Positions 1-7,712 of a DNA stretch of 64,000 nucleotides are shown here, piece after piece. This DNA comes from Irregularibacter muris (GTDB lineage: Bacteria > Bacillota > Clostridia > Eubacteriales > Garciellaceae), in contig NZ_JANKAS010000011.1 in assembly GCF_024622505.1 (NCBI RefSeq), positions 1 through 64,000 of the forward strand, given 5' to 3'. The position numbers and the translations under genes were made by a program. The notes below the pieces were generated by a model. That model saw nothing but the letters and a program-made list of their open reading frames with translations, was not told where the DNA came from and did no database searches. Positions within the stretch are counted from its first letter, which is position 1. Every line of letters starts with the position of its first letter.

Positions 1-5
1 GAAAG

Positions 6-123
6 ATTCCGTGACAATAGCGGAGGGGTCACACCTGTTCCCATGCCGAACACAGAAGTTAAGCCCTCCAGCGCTGATGGTACTTGGACGGTGACGTCCT
101 GGGAGAGTAGGTCGTTGCGGGAT
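6..123 (+). rRNA. rrf: 5S ribosomal RNA, copy 1
   Basis: The molecule is recognised by the conserved loop region around CCGAACACAGAAG and the terminal helix formed by ATTCCG at 6-11 with CGGGAT at 118-123. It heads a run of tRNA genes, so 16S and 23S probably lie just before the window. It differs from the second copy at five positions, four of which form two compensating pairs. Confidence 0.95.
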
Positions 124-129
124 TTTTGT

Positions 130-204
130 TCCTCAGTAGCTCAACGGTGGAGCACTCGGCTGTTAACCGATAGGTTGCTGGTTCGAATCCAGCCTGGGGA
201 GCCA
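130..204 (+). tRNA. tRNA-Asn (GTT)
   Basis: A full cloverleaf is visible: acceptor arm 130-136 pairs with 194-200, the anticodon loop CTGTTAA gives GTT, the T loop is GTTCGAATC, and CCA is encoded at 202-204. It follows the 5S gene by six bases. Confidence 0.96.
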
Positions 205-215
205 TTTTTTAGCCT

Positions 216-290
216 GGCCCCTTGGTCAAGCGGTTAAGACACCGCCCTTTCACGGCGGTAACAGGGGTTCGAGTCCCCTAGGGGTCACCA
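216..290 (+). tRNA. tRNA-Glu (TTC)
   Basis: Acceptor arm 216-222 pairs with 280-286, the anticodon is TTC in a CTTTCAC loop, the T loop is GTTCGAGTC, and CCA is encoded at 288-290. Confidence 0.96.
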
Positions 291-321
291 TTTATTTTTA
301 AAAGATTATCTATATCACTAT

Positions 322-398
322 GGCCCGGTAGTTCAGTTGGTTAGAATGCCAGCCTGTCACGCTGGAGGTCGACGGTTCGAGTCCGTTCCGGGTCGCCA
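322..398 (+). tRNA. tRNA-Asp (GTC)
   Basis: Acceptor arm 322-328 pairs with 388-394, the anticodon loop CTGTCAC gives GTC, the T loop is GTTCGAGTC, and CCA is encoded at 396-398. Confidence 0.96.
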
Positions 399-423
399 TT
401 TAAATAAATTAAATATATTTTAT

Positions 424-498
424 GCTGGCGTGGCTCAACGGTAGAGCAGCTGACTTGTAATCAGCAGGTTGTAGGTTCGATTCCTATCGCCAGCTCCA
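424..498 (+). tRNA. tRNA-Thr (TGT)
   Basis: Acceptor arm 424-430 pairs with 488-494, the anticodon loop CTTGTAA gives TGT, and CCA is encoded at 496-498. A second threonine isoacceptor (CGT) stands alone at 34087-34161. Confidence 0.96.
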
Positions 499-547
499 TA
501 TATTCTTTGAAGTAACTTTGGATTTGTTAGAGATTTCATTATTAACT

Positions 548-632
<85 letters not shown>

Positions 633-650
633 TTATGATCTATGACACTC

Positions 651-682
651 AATATCTACCTGACCCATTAGCTCAGTCGGTA
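651..682 (+). repeat. Duplicated 5' part of tRNA-Lys (direct repeat, left copy)
   Basis: Positions 651-682 repeat 782-813 with one mismatch (660 versus 791). The repeat includes the first 21 bases of tRNA-Lys plus about 11 bases upstream. After 682 the tRNA homology stops, so this is a fragment and not a working tRNA. The two copies are 131 bases apart and bracket a short segment that starts with a hairpin (696-703 with 707-714). Confidence 0.9.
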
Positions 683-792
683 TAAGTAGGGAGCCAAAAT
701 CATGAAATGATTTTTCGCGAGTCACTTAATTCCGATGATATTTTAGAGTGAAGCTCATATTTAATAGCAACAAAGGCACGTAATATCTACTT

Positions 793-868
793 GACCCATT
801 AGCTCAGTCGGTAGAGCACCTGACTTTTAATCAGGGTGTCCGGCGTTCGAGTCGCCGATGGGTCACCA
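793..868 (+). tRNA. tRNA-Lys (TTT)
   Basis: This is the complete copy of the lysine tRNA. Acceptor arm 793-799 pairs with 858-864, the anticodon is TTT, and CCA is encoded at 866-868. Its first 21 bases are duplicated upstream at 662-682. Confidence 0.96.
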
Positions 869-884
869 TTTTTTTATTTTATCT

Positions 885-969
885 GCGGGAGTGGCGGAAT
901 TGGCAGACGCGCTAGACTTAGGATCTAGTGTCAAATGACGTGCAGGTTCAAGTCCTGTTTCCCGCACCA
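885..969 (+). tRNA. tRNA-Leu (TAG)
   Basis: This is a class II tRNA. Acceptor arm 885-891 pairs with 959-965, the anticodon stem CTAGA/TCTAG encloses the loop CTTAGGA with anticodon TAG, and CCA is encoded at 967-969. Confidence 0.95.
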
Positions 970-977
970 TATAACCT

Positions 978-1054
978 GTGCCTGTAGCTCAGCTGGATAG
1001 AGCAACGGCCTTCTAAGCCGTAGGTCCGGGGTTCGAATCCCTGTAGGCACGCCA
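978..1054 (+). tRNA. tRNA-Arg (TCT)
   Basis: Acceptor arm 978-984 pairs with 1044-1050, the anticodon loop CTTCTAA gives TCT, and CCA is encoded at 1052-1054. It is followed six bases later by the second 5S gene. Confidence 0.95.
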
Positions 1055-1060
1055 TAAGAA

Positions 1061-1178
1061 ATTTCGTGACAATAGCGAAGGGGTCACACCTGTTCCCATA
1101 CCGAACACAGAAGTTAAGCCCTTCAGCGCTGATGGTACTTGGACGGTGACGTCCTGGGAGAGTAGGTCGTTGCGAGAT
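1061..1178 (+). rRNA. rrf: 5S ribosomal RNA, copy 2
   Basis: The gene is 118 nt like copy 1, with terminal helix 1061-1066 pairing with 1173-1178. The differences from copy 1 are C to T at 1064 with G to A at 1175, G to A at 1077 with C to T at the facing position in the CCCTTC stretch, and one unpaired change in the central loop. It closes the tRNA cluster without a 16S or 23S gene of its own. Confidence 0.94.
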
Positions 1179-1222
1179 TTTTTCTTTTTTTTTGAAGATG
1201 TTAGTGGGATTTTTCTTTTTAG

Positions 1223-1249
1223 AGGTAGACGATATTGTCTACCTTTTTT
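1223..1249 (+). terminator. Intrinsic terminator of the rRNA/tRNA cluster
   Basis: An eight-pair perfect stem (AGGTAGAC at 1223-1230 with GTCTACCT at 1237-1244) with a six-base loop is followed by a run of T to 1249. Between the 5S end and this hairpin lie further T-rich tracts. Confidence 0.85.
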
Positions 1250-1294
1250 AGTATGTAAAAACATAAAAACTTATATAATCAAAATAAAGGCATA

Positions 1295-1318
1295 CAATAA
1301 GGACATATGTCCTTATTG
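1295..1318 (+). promoter_or_regulatory. Perfect 24-bp palindrome upstream of the Crp/Fnr gene
   Basis: Each half reads CAATAAGGACAT and the two halves are exact reverse complements with no spacer. It sits 42 to 65 bases before the start codon of the Crp/Fnr-family gene, after a TATAAT at 1274-1279. Perfect symmetry and position suggest a binding site for a dimeric regulator, most simply autoregulation by the downstream protein. The sequence is not the E. coli CRP or FNR consensus. Confidence 0.6.
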
Positions 1319-1359
1319 TCAAGGAGAAAATTATGCTATAGTGATGAGGAGGTGCGTAG

Positions 1360-2073
1360 ATGATACACCATATATGGAAAGAAATATCCCAAATTCCCGA
1401 TGCTAAAATTAAGGAATTTAAAGAAATTTTTAAGGAAAACCCCAATGAAATCCTGGATTTCTGCCAAGTTGTTACAATACAAACGGGAACAAGGTTTATA
1501 ATCGCTGACGAGGATATAAGCACAATATGGATTCTATTATCTGGCAAAGTGAAAGCATTAGAAGAGTATGCTACGGGGGAAATCTACACCTTTCAGAAAT
1601 TTCCCGCTCCAGAAGTATTTGGAGAAATGGAAGCCCTATCGGATATATCAAAATTTAGAGCAAGTTTAATAACAGAGTCAAAATGTACTTTTATAACCCT
1701 TCCTGTAAATACCTATATAGATTTTTTGAAAAATCATTCCCAATATCTATATAGGAGAACAAGAATTACATTAAAACGTGTGTTGGACGAGCAAAAACAG
1801 CAAAGAATTTATCTAATGTTAAAAGCCATTGATCGCATTAAAATATACCTTATACAACACTATAAATTAAATATTAAAAACAATCTCTCTATCCTAAAGA
1901 TTACACGGGGGCAAATGGCGGAGGAGACAGGGTATGCTGTTAAAACTGTAAATCGTGTAATGAAAAAACTGGAAGGTCAAAATTTATTAAAGATAAAAGG
2001 TCAGAGGATAATCATTACAGAGAAACAGTATAATGATATGGTAAAAAGTGTGGAGAATTTCATGAAATTTTAA
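1360..2073 (+). CDS. Crp/Fnr family transcriptional regulator
   Basis: The 237-residue protein has the family layout: an N-terminal cyclic-nucleotide-binding-like beta barrel (about residues 30-125, with a GEMEAL stretch), a long dimer helix and a C-terminal winged helix (about 175-230, with RGQMAEETGYAVKTVNRVM as recognition part). I see no N-terminal cysteine cluster like that of E. coli FNR, so an iron-sulfur oxygen sensor is not indicated and the ligand is unknown. The start is set by AGGAGGTG just upstream. It ends 31 bases before yjjI on the same strand and may control it. A perfect palindrome lies upstream. Confidence 0.85.
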   Translation: MIHHIWKEISQIPDAKIKEFKEIFKENPNEILDFCQVVTIQTGTRFIIADEDISTIWILLSGKVKALEEYATGEIYTFQKFPAPEVFGEMEALSDISKFRASLITESKCTFITLPVNTYIDFLKNHSQYLYRRTRITLKRVLDEQKQQRIYLMLKAIDRIKIYLIQHYKLNIKNNLSILKITRGQMAEETGYAVKTVNRVMKKLEGQNLLKIKGQRIIITEKQYNDMVKSVENFMKF

Positions 2074-2104
2074 TATTAATTTTTATAAAAAAGGATGATG
2101 CAAA

Positions 2105-3601
2105 ATGACTGATGTATTGGATTTGATAAAGTCTAGAAAACTTGCTTATGAGCAAAAAGTATTATCTTTGGCCCATGCCGCAGAGAATAGTGTCGATGTA
2201 CTTCACATACCAGAAAAGACAAAATATTATTTTGAAAAAAATGCAATTGATCATTTATTCGAGGGGAACGCTCCTTATCGGCCACGCTATATATTACCGG
2301 ACTATGATAAGTTTATTGAAAATGGTAGCGAGTTTTTACAATTAGATCCACCCAAGGATTTGGATGAATTGCTAAATTCTTTGATGATTCTTTATCGCCA
2401 TGTTCCATCTATTACTAGCTTTCCGGTTTATTTAGGGAACTTAGACAAGATGATTGAGCCTTTCATTGCAGAATATAGTGATGATGAAGTACGGAAAAAA
2501 TTAAAACTTTTTTTAAATTATCTGGATAGAACGATTACAGATAGTTTTTGTCATGCTAACTTGGGTCCTGAATATACCCGTGCAGGAAGGTTGATATTGG
2601 AGGTAGAAAAAGAAGTACAAAATGCTATACCTAATCTGACATTAAAATATAATCCAGATATTACTCCTGATGAGATGGGTGAATTAGCCCTTAATACAAG
2701 TCTTTTTTGTGCTAATCCGGCAATTTGTAACCATAAGCTCAATAAAGACACCTATTGTTGTGACTATGGAATAGCAAGTTGTTATAATATTTTGCCCTTG
2801 GGGGGAGGAGCTTACACTCTTTCGAGAATCGTACTCCCAAAGGCGGCGAAACTGGCTAAAAATATTGATGACTTTTTTCATACTATACTTCCTGACTGTC
2901 TTCAGTCCATGGGGGACTATATGAATGAACGGGTAAGTTTTTTAGTAGAAGAATCAGGATTTTTTGAAAGTTCCTTCTTAGTTAAAGAAGGACTTATTGA
3001 CAAGGATAAATTTGTTGGCATGTTTGGGATTGTGGGTTTAGCAGATTGTACAAATATCTTACTAGAAGGTACGGGCAAACGTTATGGACATGATGCTGAT
3101 GCAGATGATTTAGCGGATAAAATTATGCATACCATATCTGATTTTGTCACAAGTTTCCCTGCAAAATACTCACCAATTGCTGAAGATCATTTTATGCTCC
3201 ATGCTCAGGTAGGAATGGATTATGATAAGGATGTAACAGCTGGAGTAAGAATTCCTGTGGGAGATGAACCGGAGAATATATCAGATCACCTTCGTCATAG
3301 TGCACGTTTTCATGAATTAATTCCAACAGGATGTAGTGATATATTCTCTATGGAAACTACTGCTAGAAACAATCCCGCCGCTATGTTGGATATTGTAAAA
3401 GGAGCCTTTTCTTTGGGCGTAAAATATATAAGCTTTTATGAAGAAAATAGTGACTTGGTAAGGATAACAGGATATTTAGTCAAGAAAAGTGAGATGGAAA
3501 AATACAGAAATGATCAAGTAGTCTTACAAAATACTACGCAACTAGGAGCACCAAATTATGATAGCAATAAATTAGATCAGAGAAAGGTGCGAGGGGTATG
3601 A
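2105..3601 (+). CDS. yjjI: YjjI family glycyl-radical enzyme
   Basis: The 498-residue protein matches the YjjI group of glycyl-radical enzymes in length and in its C-terminal radical loop, VRITGYL, with the radical glycine near residue 456. A cysteine pair lies at about 218-219 (TYCCDYG) and is a candidate for the thiyl site, though I cannot prove which cysteine is catalytic. The substrate of YjjI was not known to me. The gene overlaps its activase by four bases (ATGA), which implies coupled translation. Nearby are cdd, a nucleoside transporter and a nucleoside phosphorylase, which matches the position of E. coli yjjI beside the deo operon and points to nucleoside or pentose breakdown. Confidence 0.85.
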   Translation: MTDVLDLIKSRKLAYEQKVLSLAHAAENSVDVLHIPEKTKYYFEKNAIDHLFEGNAPYRPRYILPDYDKFIENGSEFLQLDPPKDLDELLNSLMILYRHVPSITSFPVYLGNLDKMIEPFIAEYSDDEVRKKLKLFLNYLDRTITDSFCHANLGPEYTRAGRLILEVEKEVQNAIPNLTLKYNPDITPDEMGELALNTSLFCANPAICNHKLNKDTYCCDYGIASCYNILPLGGGAYTLSRIVLPKAAKLAKNIDDFFHTILPDCLQSMGDYMNERVSFLVEESGFFESSFLVKEGLIDKDKFVGMFGIVGLADCTNILLEGTGKRYGHDADADDLADKIMHTISDFVTSFPAKYSPIAEDHFMLHAQVGMDYDKDVTAGVRIPVGDEPENISDHLRHSARFHELIPTGCSDIFSMETTARNNPAAMLDIVKGAFSLGVKYISFYEENSDLVRITGYLVKKSEMEKYRNDQVVLQNTTQLGAPNYDSNKLDQRKVRGV

Positions 3602-4434
3602 AACCAGCCCTAATCCATAAGATCATCCCCCACAGCATTGTAGATGGGCCAGGAAATCGTACTTCTATATTTGTACAGGGCTGTAATCTTAAATGTGCCT
3701 ATTGCCATAATCCAGAGACACAACAAGTTTGCTCTAACTGTGGAATATGTGTGGAGAAATGTCCTACGGGATCTCTCTATTTTGAAAATGGAGAGGTTCT
3801 ATGGGAGGAAGAAAAATGTGATTCCTGTGGCAGCTGTATACAACATTGTCCTTATCATTCATCCCCAAAGCCTAAGTGGATGACGGCGGAAGAAGTGTTT
3901 AAAGAGGTAGAAAAGAATATTCCCTTTATACGGGGGATTACCGTCTCAGGAGGGGAATGTACTTTATACCCAGAATTTTTACAAGAACTGTTTATCCTTG
4001 CTCAAAAGGCCCAACTATCCTGTCTTATTGATAGTAATGGAACCACGGATTTATCCCAATATCCAAAACTTATGGAAGTCTGCAGTGGAGTTATGTTAGA
4101 TGTTAAAGCTTGGGATAGGAAGAAATTTAAAAGACTTACGGGTGGAGAAAATGAGATGGTAAAGAAGAATCTAAAATTTCTAGCCCATACCAATAAATTA
4201 GAGGAAATGAGAATTGTATGTATTCCTGGAGAAGTAGATGTTGAAGACATCTTAGAAGGAATTAAAACAACAATTGGAGACAAAAGCAGGAATATAAAAC
4301 TAAAGCTAATTAAATTTAGAAATCATGGAGTCAAAGGAAGATTAAAAAATACAAATAGCCCTTCTGATGAATATATGAAGGATATACAGCGGAAAGCATT
4401 GGAAATGGGATTTCAACATGTAAACATTACCTAG
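3598..4434 (+). CDS. yjjW: YjjW family glycyl-radical enzyme activase (radical SAM)
   Basis: The protein (278 residues) carries the radical-SAM motif C29-x3-C33-x2-C36 and, directly after it, a two-cluster ferredoxin insert with cysteines at 45, 48, 51, 55 and 74, 77, 80, 84. This is the usual architecture of activating enzymes that use S-adenosylmethionine to place a radical on a glycine of a partner. A GGEC stretch (SAM-binding GGE motif) follows at about residue 118. Its start overlaps the yjjI stop, so YjjI is its obvious substrate. Both work only without oxygen. Confidence 0.9.
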   Translation: MKPALIHKIIPHSIVDGPGNRTSIFVQGCNLKCAYCHNPETQQVCSNCGICVEKCPTGSLYFENGEVLWEEEKCDSCGSCIQHCPYHSSPKPKWMTAEEVFKEVEKNIPFIRGITVSGGECTLYPEFLQELFILAQKAQLSCLIDSNGTTDLSQYPKLMEVCSGVMLDVKAWDRKKFKRLTGGENEMVKKNLKFLAHTNKLEEMRIVCIPGEVDVEDILEGIKTTIGDKSRNIKLKLIKFRNHGVKGRLKNTNSPSDEYMKDIQRKALEMGFQHVNIT

Positions 4435-4515
4435 TGAAATCAGACTCATATTCATGTATCATAGAGTATAGGGCTAAAATGGCCCAAGATAGAAAGCTAA
4501 CAAAGGAGGGAAGAT

Positions 4516-4938
4516 ATGACAGATAAACAATTGATAAGAGAGGCATTTATTGCGCGAGAAGCTTCTTATGCTCCCTATTCTAAATTCCATGTAGGGGCGG
4601 CACTATTAACAAAAAAAGGAGATATTTATAGGGGCTGTAATGTGGAAATAGCTGGCCAAAGCTCAAGCAATTGTGCGGAGAGAACTGCCTTTTTTAAGGC
4701 CATTTCTAATGAAGAAAAAGAATTTGAAGCAATTGTCATTGTAGGGGGACCAGAAGGGACCCTGCAAAATGAATATGACTATTGTGCTCCCTGTGGAGTA
4801 TGCAGACAAGTTATGGCGGAATTTTGTGATCTAAAGGAATTTAGGGTGATTTTGGCAAGAACAGAAGAGGATTATAAAGTTTACTCCCTAGAGGAATTAT
4901 TACCTTTAAGTTTCGCCCGAAAAGATATAACAAAATAG
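4516..4938 (+). CDS. cdd: Cytidine deaminase
   Basis: The 140-residue length is typical of the small homotetrameric enzyme. It deaminates cytidine and deoxycytidine to uridine forms. The zinc site is visible as C53-A-E55 (SNCAERTAFF), where E55 is the proton shuttle, and P-C93-x-x-C96. The ribosome site AAAGGAGGG precedes the ATG. Its product feeds the pyrimidine-nucleoside phosphorylases at 13976 and 35208, and its neighbours on both sides fit nucleoside salvage. Confidence 0.95.
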   Translation: MTDKQLIREAFIAREASYAPYSKFHVGAALLTKKGDIYRGCNVEIAGQSSSNCAERTAFFKAISNEEKEFEAIVIVGGPEGTLQNEYDYCAPCGVCRQVMAEFCDLKEFRVILARTEEDYKVYSLEELLPLSFARKDITK

Positions 4939-4941
4939 AAG

Positions 4942-4979
4942 ATAGAATTATTTTAAGAATATTGATGGAATAATTCTAT
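4942..4979 (+). terminator. Inverted repeat after cdd
   Basis: Eleven perfect pairs (4942-4952 with 4969-4979) enclose a 16-base loop. No long T run follows, so it may be a weak terminator or an mRNA-end hairpin rather than a strong stop. Confidence 0.45.
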
Positions 4980-5011
4980 TAGGAAAAGTGTGTATAATTT
5001 TATAGCAAAGG

Positions 5012-6145
5012 ATGGTGAAAAATTTGCCACCACTTAGTTTGCTTATTAAACCTTCTTCAAGTGAATGCAATTCAAAATGTAAATATTGCTTTTACAACTC
5101 AATATCTGAACTCAGAAATGAAAAATCATACGGTCTAATGTCCTTAAAAACATTGGAGATTATTGTTGAAAAGGCCTTAACCTATAGTGATTATGAGTGT
5201 ACTTTTATGTTTCAGGGAGGAGAACCTACTCTTGTAGGCTTGGAATTTTATGAGAAACTAATAGAATTTCAAAACAAATACAATAACAAAAATATAAAAG
5301 TATATAATGCAATACAAACCAATGGTATAAATATAAATGAACAATGGGCTATGTTCTTTCATGAACATAATTTTTTAGTAGGTATTTCCTTAGATGGGCC
5401 TAAAGAGATTCATGATAGGAATAGAATGAATTTGGCCGAAAAAAGTACTTTCAATCAAGTAATGAAGGCCATTGGTTTACTTGATAAATATCAGGTTGAG
5501 TACAATATATTATCTGTTATCAGTGGTTATGCTGCAAAACATGCTCAGAAAATATATAGTTTCTTTAAACGACAAAACTTTAAATATTTGCAATTTATCC
5601 CTTGTTTAGATCCCTTAGATGAAGTACCAGGAACTCTGGACCATTCTCTAACTCCAGAAAACTATACAATATTTTTAAAAGAGAGTTTTGATCAATGGTA
5701 CAGAGATATTATGAAGGGGGAAATAATAAGCATAAGATATTTTGATAATTTGCTTGCAGTATTACTAGGTCATTCCCCTGAAGCTTGTGGGATGTCAGGA
5801 AAATGTTCCTGCCAGTTTGTAACAGAAGCTAATGGGAATATCTATCCCTGTGATTTTTATGTAACAGATAACTGGTATTTAGGAAATATTGCAAAACATG
5901 ATTTTGAAGAAATAAAAAATTCCCAAAACAGTAAAAAATTCATAGAAGAATCCTATAATATAGGAAAGGAATGTCGGGATTGCAAATGGTTTAATCTATG
6001 TAGGGGTGGGTGTAAAAGATATAAAGAACCAATGGTAGATAATCAGCCATCTGAAAATTATTTTTGTACATCATATAAGGAATTCTTTGACTATGCCTAT
6101 GACAGATTATATAAAATAGCATCAATGATATCCCAAAGGCAATAA
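5012..6145 (+). CDS. Anaerobic sulfatase-maturating enzyme (radical SAM/SPASM)
   Basis: The 377-residue protein has C19-x3-C23-x2-C26 near the N-terminus and a cysteine-rich SPASM tail (CGMSGKCSCQF, then YPCDFY and CRDCKWFNLCRGGC) for auxiliary iron-sulfur clusters. This layout and length fit enzymes that oxidise a Cys or Ser of sulfatases to formylglycine without oxygen. The Cys-type sulfatase at 12330 is the likely client. The ATG at 5012 has its AAGG directly abutting it; the TTG at 5024 lies at a better distance from AAGGATGGTG and may be the true start. Other SPASM peptide modifiers are possible, but no peptide substrate gene is seen. Confidence 0.8.
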   Translation: MVKNLPPLSLLIKPSSSECNSKCKYCFYNSISELRNEKSYGLMSLKTLEIIVEKALTYSDYECTFMFQGGEPTLVGLEFYEKLIEFQNKYNNKNIKVYNAIQTNGININEQWAMFFHEHNFLVGISLDGPKEIHDRNRMNLAEKSTFNQVMKAIGLLDKYQVEYNILSVISGYAAKHAQKIYSFFKRQNFKYLQFIPCLDPLDEVPGTLDHSLTPENYTIFLKESFDQWYRDIMKGEIISIRYFDNLLAVLLGHSPEACGMSGKCSCQFVTEANGNIYPCDFYVTDNWYLGNIAKHDFEEIKNSQNSKKFIEESYNIGKECRDCKWFNLCRGGCKRYKEPMVDNQPSENYFCTSYKEFFDYAYDRLYKIASMISQRQ

Positions 6146-6250
6146 TACAAAGCTTTAATGCCTCGAAACACTCTTCTATAGGAAAATATAGGGAAAAGGA
6201 ATAGCACAGAAAAGACTGTCGAGATTTGTTGAAAATTATACCTGAAATCG

Positions 6251-6279
6251 TTGACAGGATGTATCGGTGCTATTATAAT
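6251..6279 (+). promoter_or_regulatory. Consensus sigma-A promoter for the nucleoside-uptake genes
   Basis: TTGACA at 6251-6256 and TATAAT at 6274-6279 are separated by exactly 17 bases, a perfect housekeeping promoter. The predicted start (about 6286) lies just before a LacI-type operator and about 120 bases before the BMP lipoprotein gene. Confidence 0.8.
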
Positions 6280-6290
6280 AAAAAAAGGCA

Positions 6291-6304
6291 CTTAAACGAT
6301 TAAG
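6291..6304 (+). promoter_or_regulatory. Candidate LacI-family operator O1
   Basis: CTTAAACGATTAAG is nearly palindromic around a central CG, the usual shape of LacI-family sites. It lies immediately after the predicted transcription start of a perfect promoter, where a bound repressor would block polymerase. The left half CTTAAACG recurs in O2 at 7673. The likely binder is the LacI protein encoded at 11288. Confidence 0.6.
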
Positions 6305-6408
6305 AAATCTAGAGAATAACAAATTTATTTATCCCGCATGAATAGGTGAAAAAAGCCTATTTAATAATATAAAAAAATAATATAAAAAACAAAAGGGGGA
6401 ACTAATGA

Positions 6409-7470
6409 ATGAAGTTTTCAAAAAAGATTATTGTGATTGCTGTTGTATGCATGCTAGTAATCGCTACCTTTGCAGGATGCAGTGGAAAGCCTGCGACAAA
6501 TGATTCAGAACCTTCCGGCGACAAAAAAGTTAAGGTAGGTCTTATCGCATTAGAATTTGGTACACAAAGTTTCAATGATGATATACTTAAAGGTTTAAAA
6601 TCCGCTGAGGAGGACCTAGAAGTAGAGGCGATGAGTCTAGAAGTTCCTGAGGTTTCAGATGTGGCCAACAGTCTTAGAACATTGATTGGACAAGGTGCAG
6701 AATTTTTAGTTGTCTCTACCTCTGAATTTAAAGATGGAATGTTAGAAGTTGCTCAAGAATTCCCAGATGTTAAATTCCTTTATTTATCAGAAGTTCTAGA
6801 GGGATATGATAATGTCATGTCTATTGCCTATAAGGAACATGAAGCTGCATTCCTAGCAGGCGCTTTAGGAGGACTAATGACAGAAACGAATACCATTGGT
6901 GCTGTCCTTGCCTTAGAAGAAGACATTCAATATCGTTATCAAAATGGCTACAAGGCTGGTGCAATGGCAGTGAATCCTGATGCTAAAGTCTTAACAGCGT
7001 TTACCAATAGTTATTCAGATATTGGAAAGGGCAACGAAGTAGCAAATGTTATGTATAGCAAAGGTGCAGATTTTGTAGGAACTTACGCTGGTGCTTGTAA
7101 TCTAGGTGTATTTAAAGCGGCAGAGGATGCTGGTGAAGGAAAGTATGCCTTCGGTGCTGCAAATGGACAATTTGACCAATCTCCAGAAAAAATTGTTGCT
7201 TCCGTTGTAAAACCTATAGATCAAGCTATTCATGGGATTATTGAAGAATATCTTGCAGGAAAATTTGATACTTCAGCTCCAAAGGCATTAGGACTTAAAG
7301 AATCAGGTGTAACCTTGTTATATACTCCAAATGAGGAGTTATTAAAGACCATCCCAGAAGATGTAAAAGCCATTATGGATGACCTTACAGAAAAAGTTAT
7401 TTCAGAAGAAATAAAAGTTCCTAGTTCAGAACAAGAACTTAAAGATTTCAACTATAAGTATGAAAAATAG
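6409..7470 (+). CDS. BMP-family nucleoside-binding lipoprotein of an ABC importer
   Basis: The 353-residue protein starts with a lipoprotein signal; the lipobox FAGC puts the lipid on Cys24. The mature part has the basic-membrane-protein/PnrA fold features (GLIALEFGTQSFND, GADFVGTYAG). Members of this family deliver purine and pyrimidine nucleosides to a matching ABC transporter, which follows at 7713. The ribosome site AAAGGGGG decides the start at 6409. A strong promoter and operator lie upstream and a stable stem-loop downstream, so this gene is probably expressed above the membrane subunits. Confidence 0.9.
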   Translation: MKFSKKIIVIAVVCMLVIATFAGCSGKPATNDSEPSGDKKVKVGLIALEFGTQSFNDDILKGLKSAEEDLEVEAMSLEVPEVSDVANSLRTLIGQGAEFLVVSTSEFKDGMLEVAQEFPDVKFLYLSEVLEGYDNVMSIAYKEHEAAFLAGALGGLMTETNTIGAVLALEEDIQYRYQNGYKAGAMAVNPDAKVLTAFTNSYSDIGKGNEVANVMYSKGADFVGTYAGACNLGVFKAAEDAGEGKYAFGAANGQFDQSPEKIVASVVKPIDQAIHGIIEEYLAGKFDTSAPKALGLKESGVTLLYTPNEELLKTIPEDVKAIMDDLTEKVISEEIKVPSSEQELKDFNYKYEK

Positions 7471-7529
7471 AGTTTTAAAAGCAATTGCTAGAAAAATATA
7501 TCAAGTTTAAAAGTATATATACTTTATAC

Positions 7530-7561
7530 CCCAGCGGAAAGACTTCAATCTTTCTGCTGGG
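7530..7561 (+). terminator. Stem-loop between lipoprotein and ABC genes
   Basis: A 13-pair stem (7530-7542 with 7549-7561, one G-U pair) closes a six-base loop. There is no T run, so it more likely protects the lipoprotein mRNA end or attenuates read-through into the transporter genes than ends transcription fully. Confidence 0.55.
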
Positions 7562-7672
7562 ATTGAATCATAAAGATGGGAATAATACAACCTTACATGC
7601 ATAGAATGAAAAATTTCACATTAAAAAGTATAAATAATTTTGTAAAGAAATTATTTATTTTTTCATTCATAA

Positions 7673-7686
7673 CTTAAACGTTTCAA
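7673..7686 (+). promoter_or_regulatory. Candidate LacI-family operator O2
   Basis: CTTAAACGTTTCAA shares its first eight bases with O1 and holds a perfect AAACGTTT core. It lies 27 bases before the start of the ABC ATPase gene. No convincing promoter is seen directly before it, so it may be a roadblock or auxiliary site. Confidence 0.5.
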
Positions 7687-7712
7687 AAGAAAATCTTATT
7701 TGAGGTGAGAAA

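Noticed and set aside
43-237. Short reading frame across 5S rRNA and tRNA-Asn/Glu
   Set aside because: It lies entirely in rRNA and tRNA genes and has no ribosome site.
1013-1547. Reading frames on both strands across the second 5S and the promoter region of the Crp/Fnr gene
   Set aside because: They overlap RNA genes, terminator and palindrome, and show low-complexity composition.
6291-6304. O1 as a CcpA cre box
   Set aside because: Both ends miss the required TG and CA; the match to O2 favours the local LacI protein.
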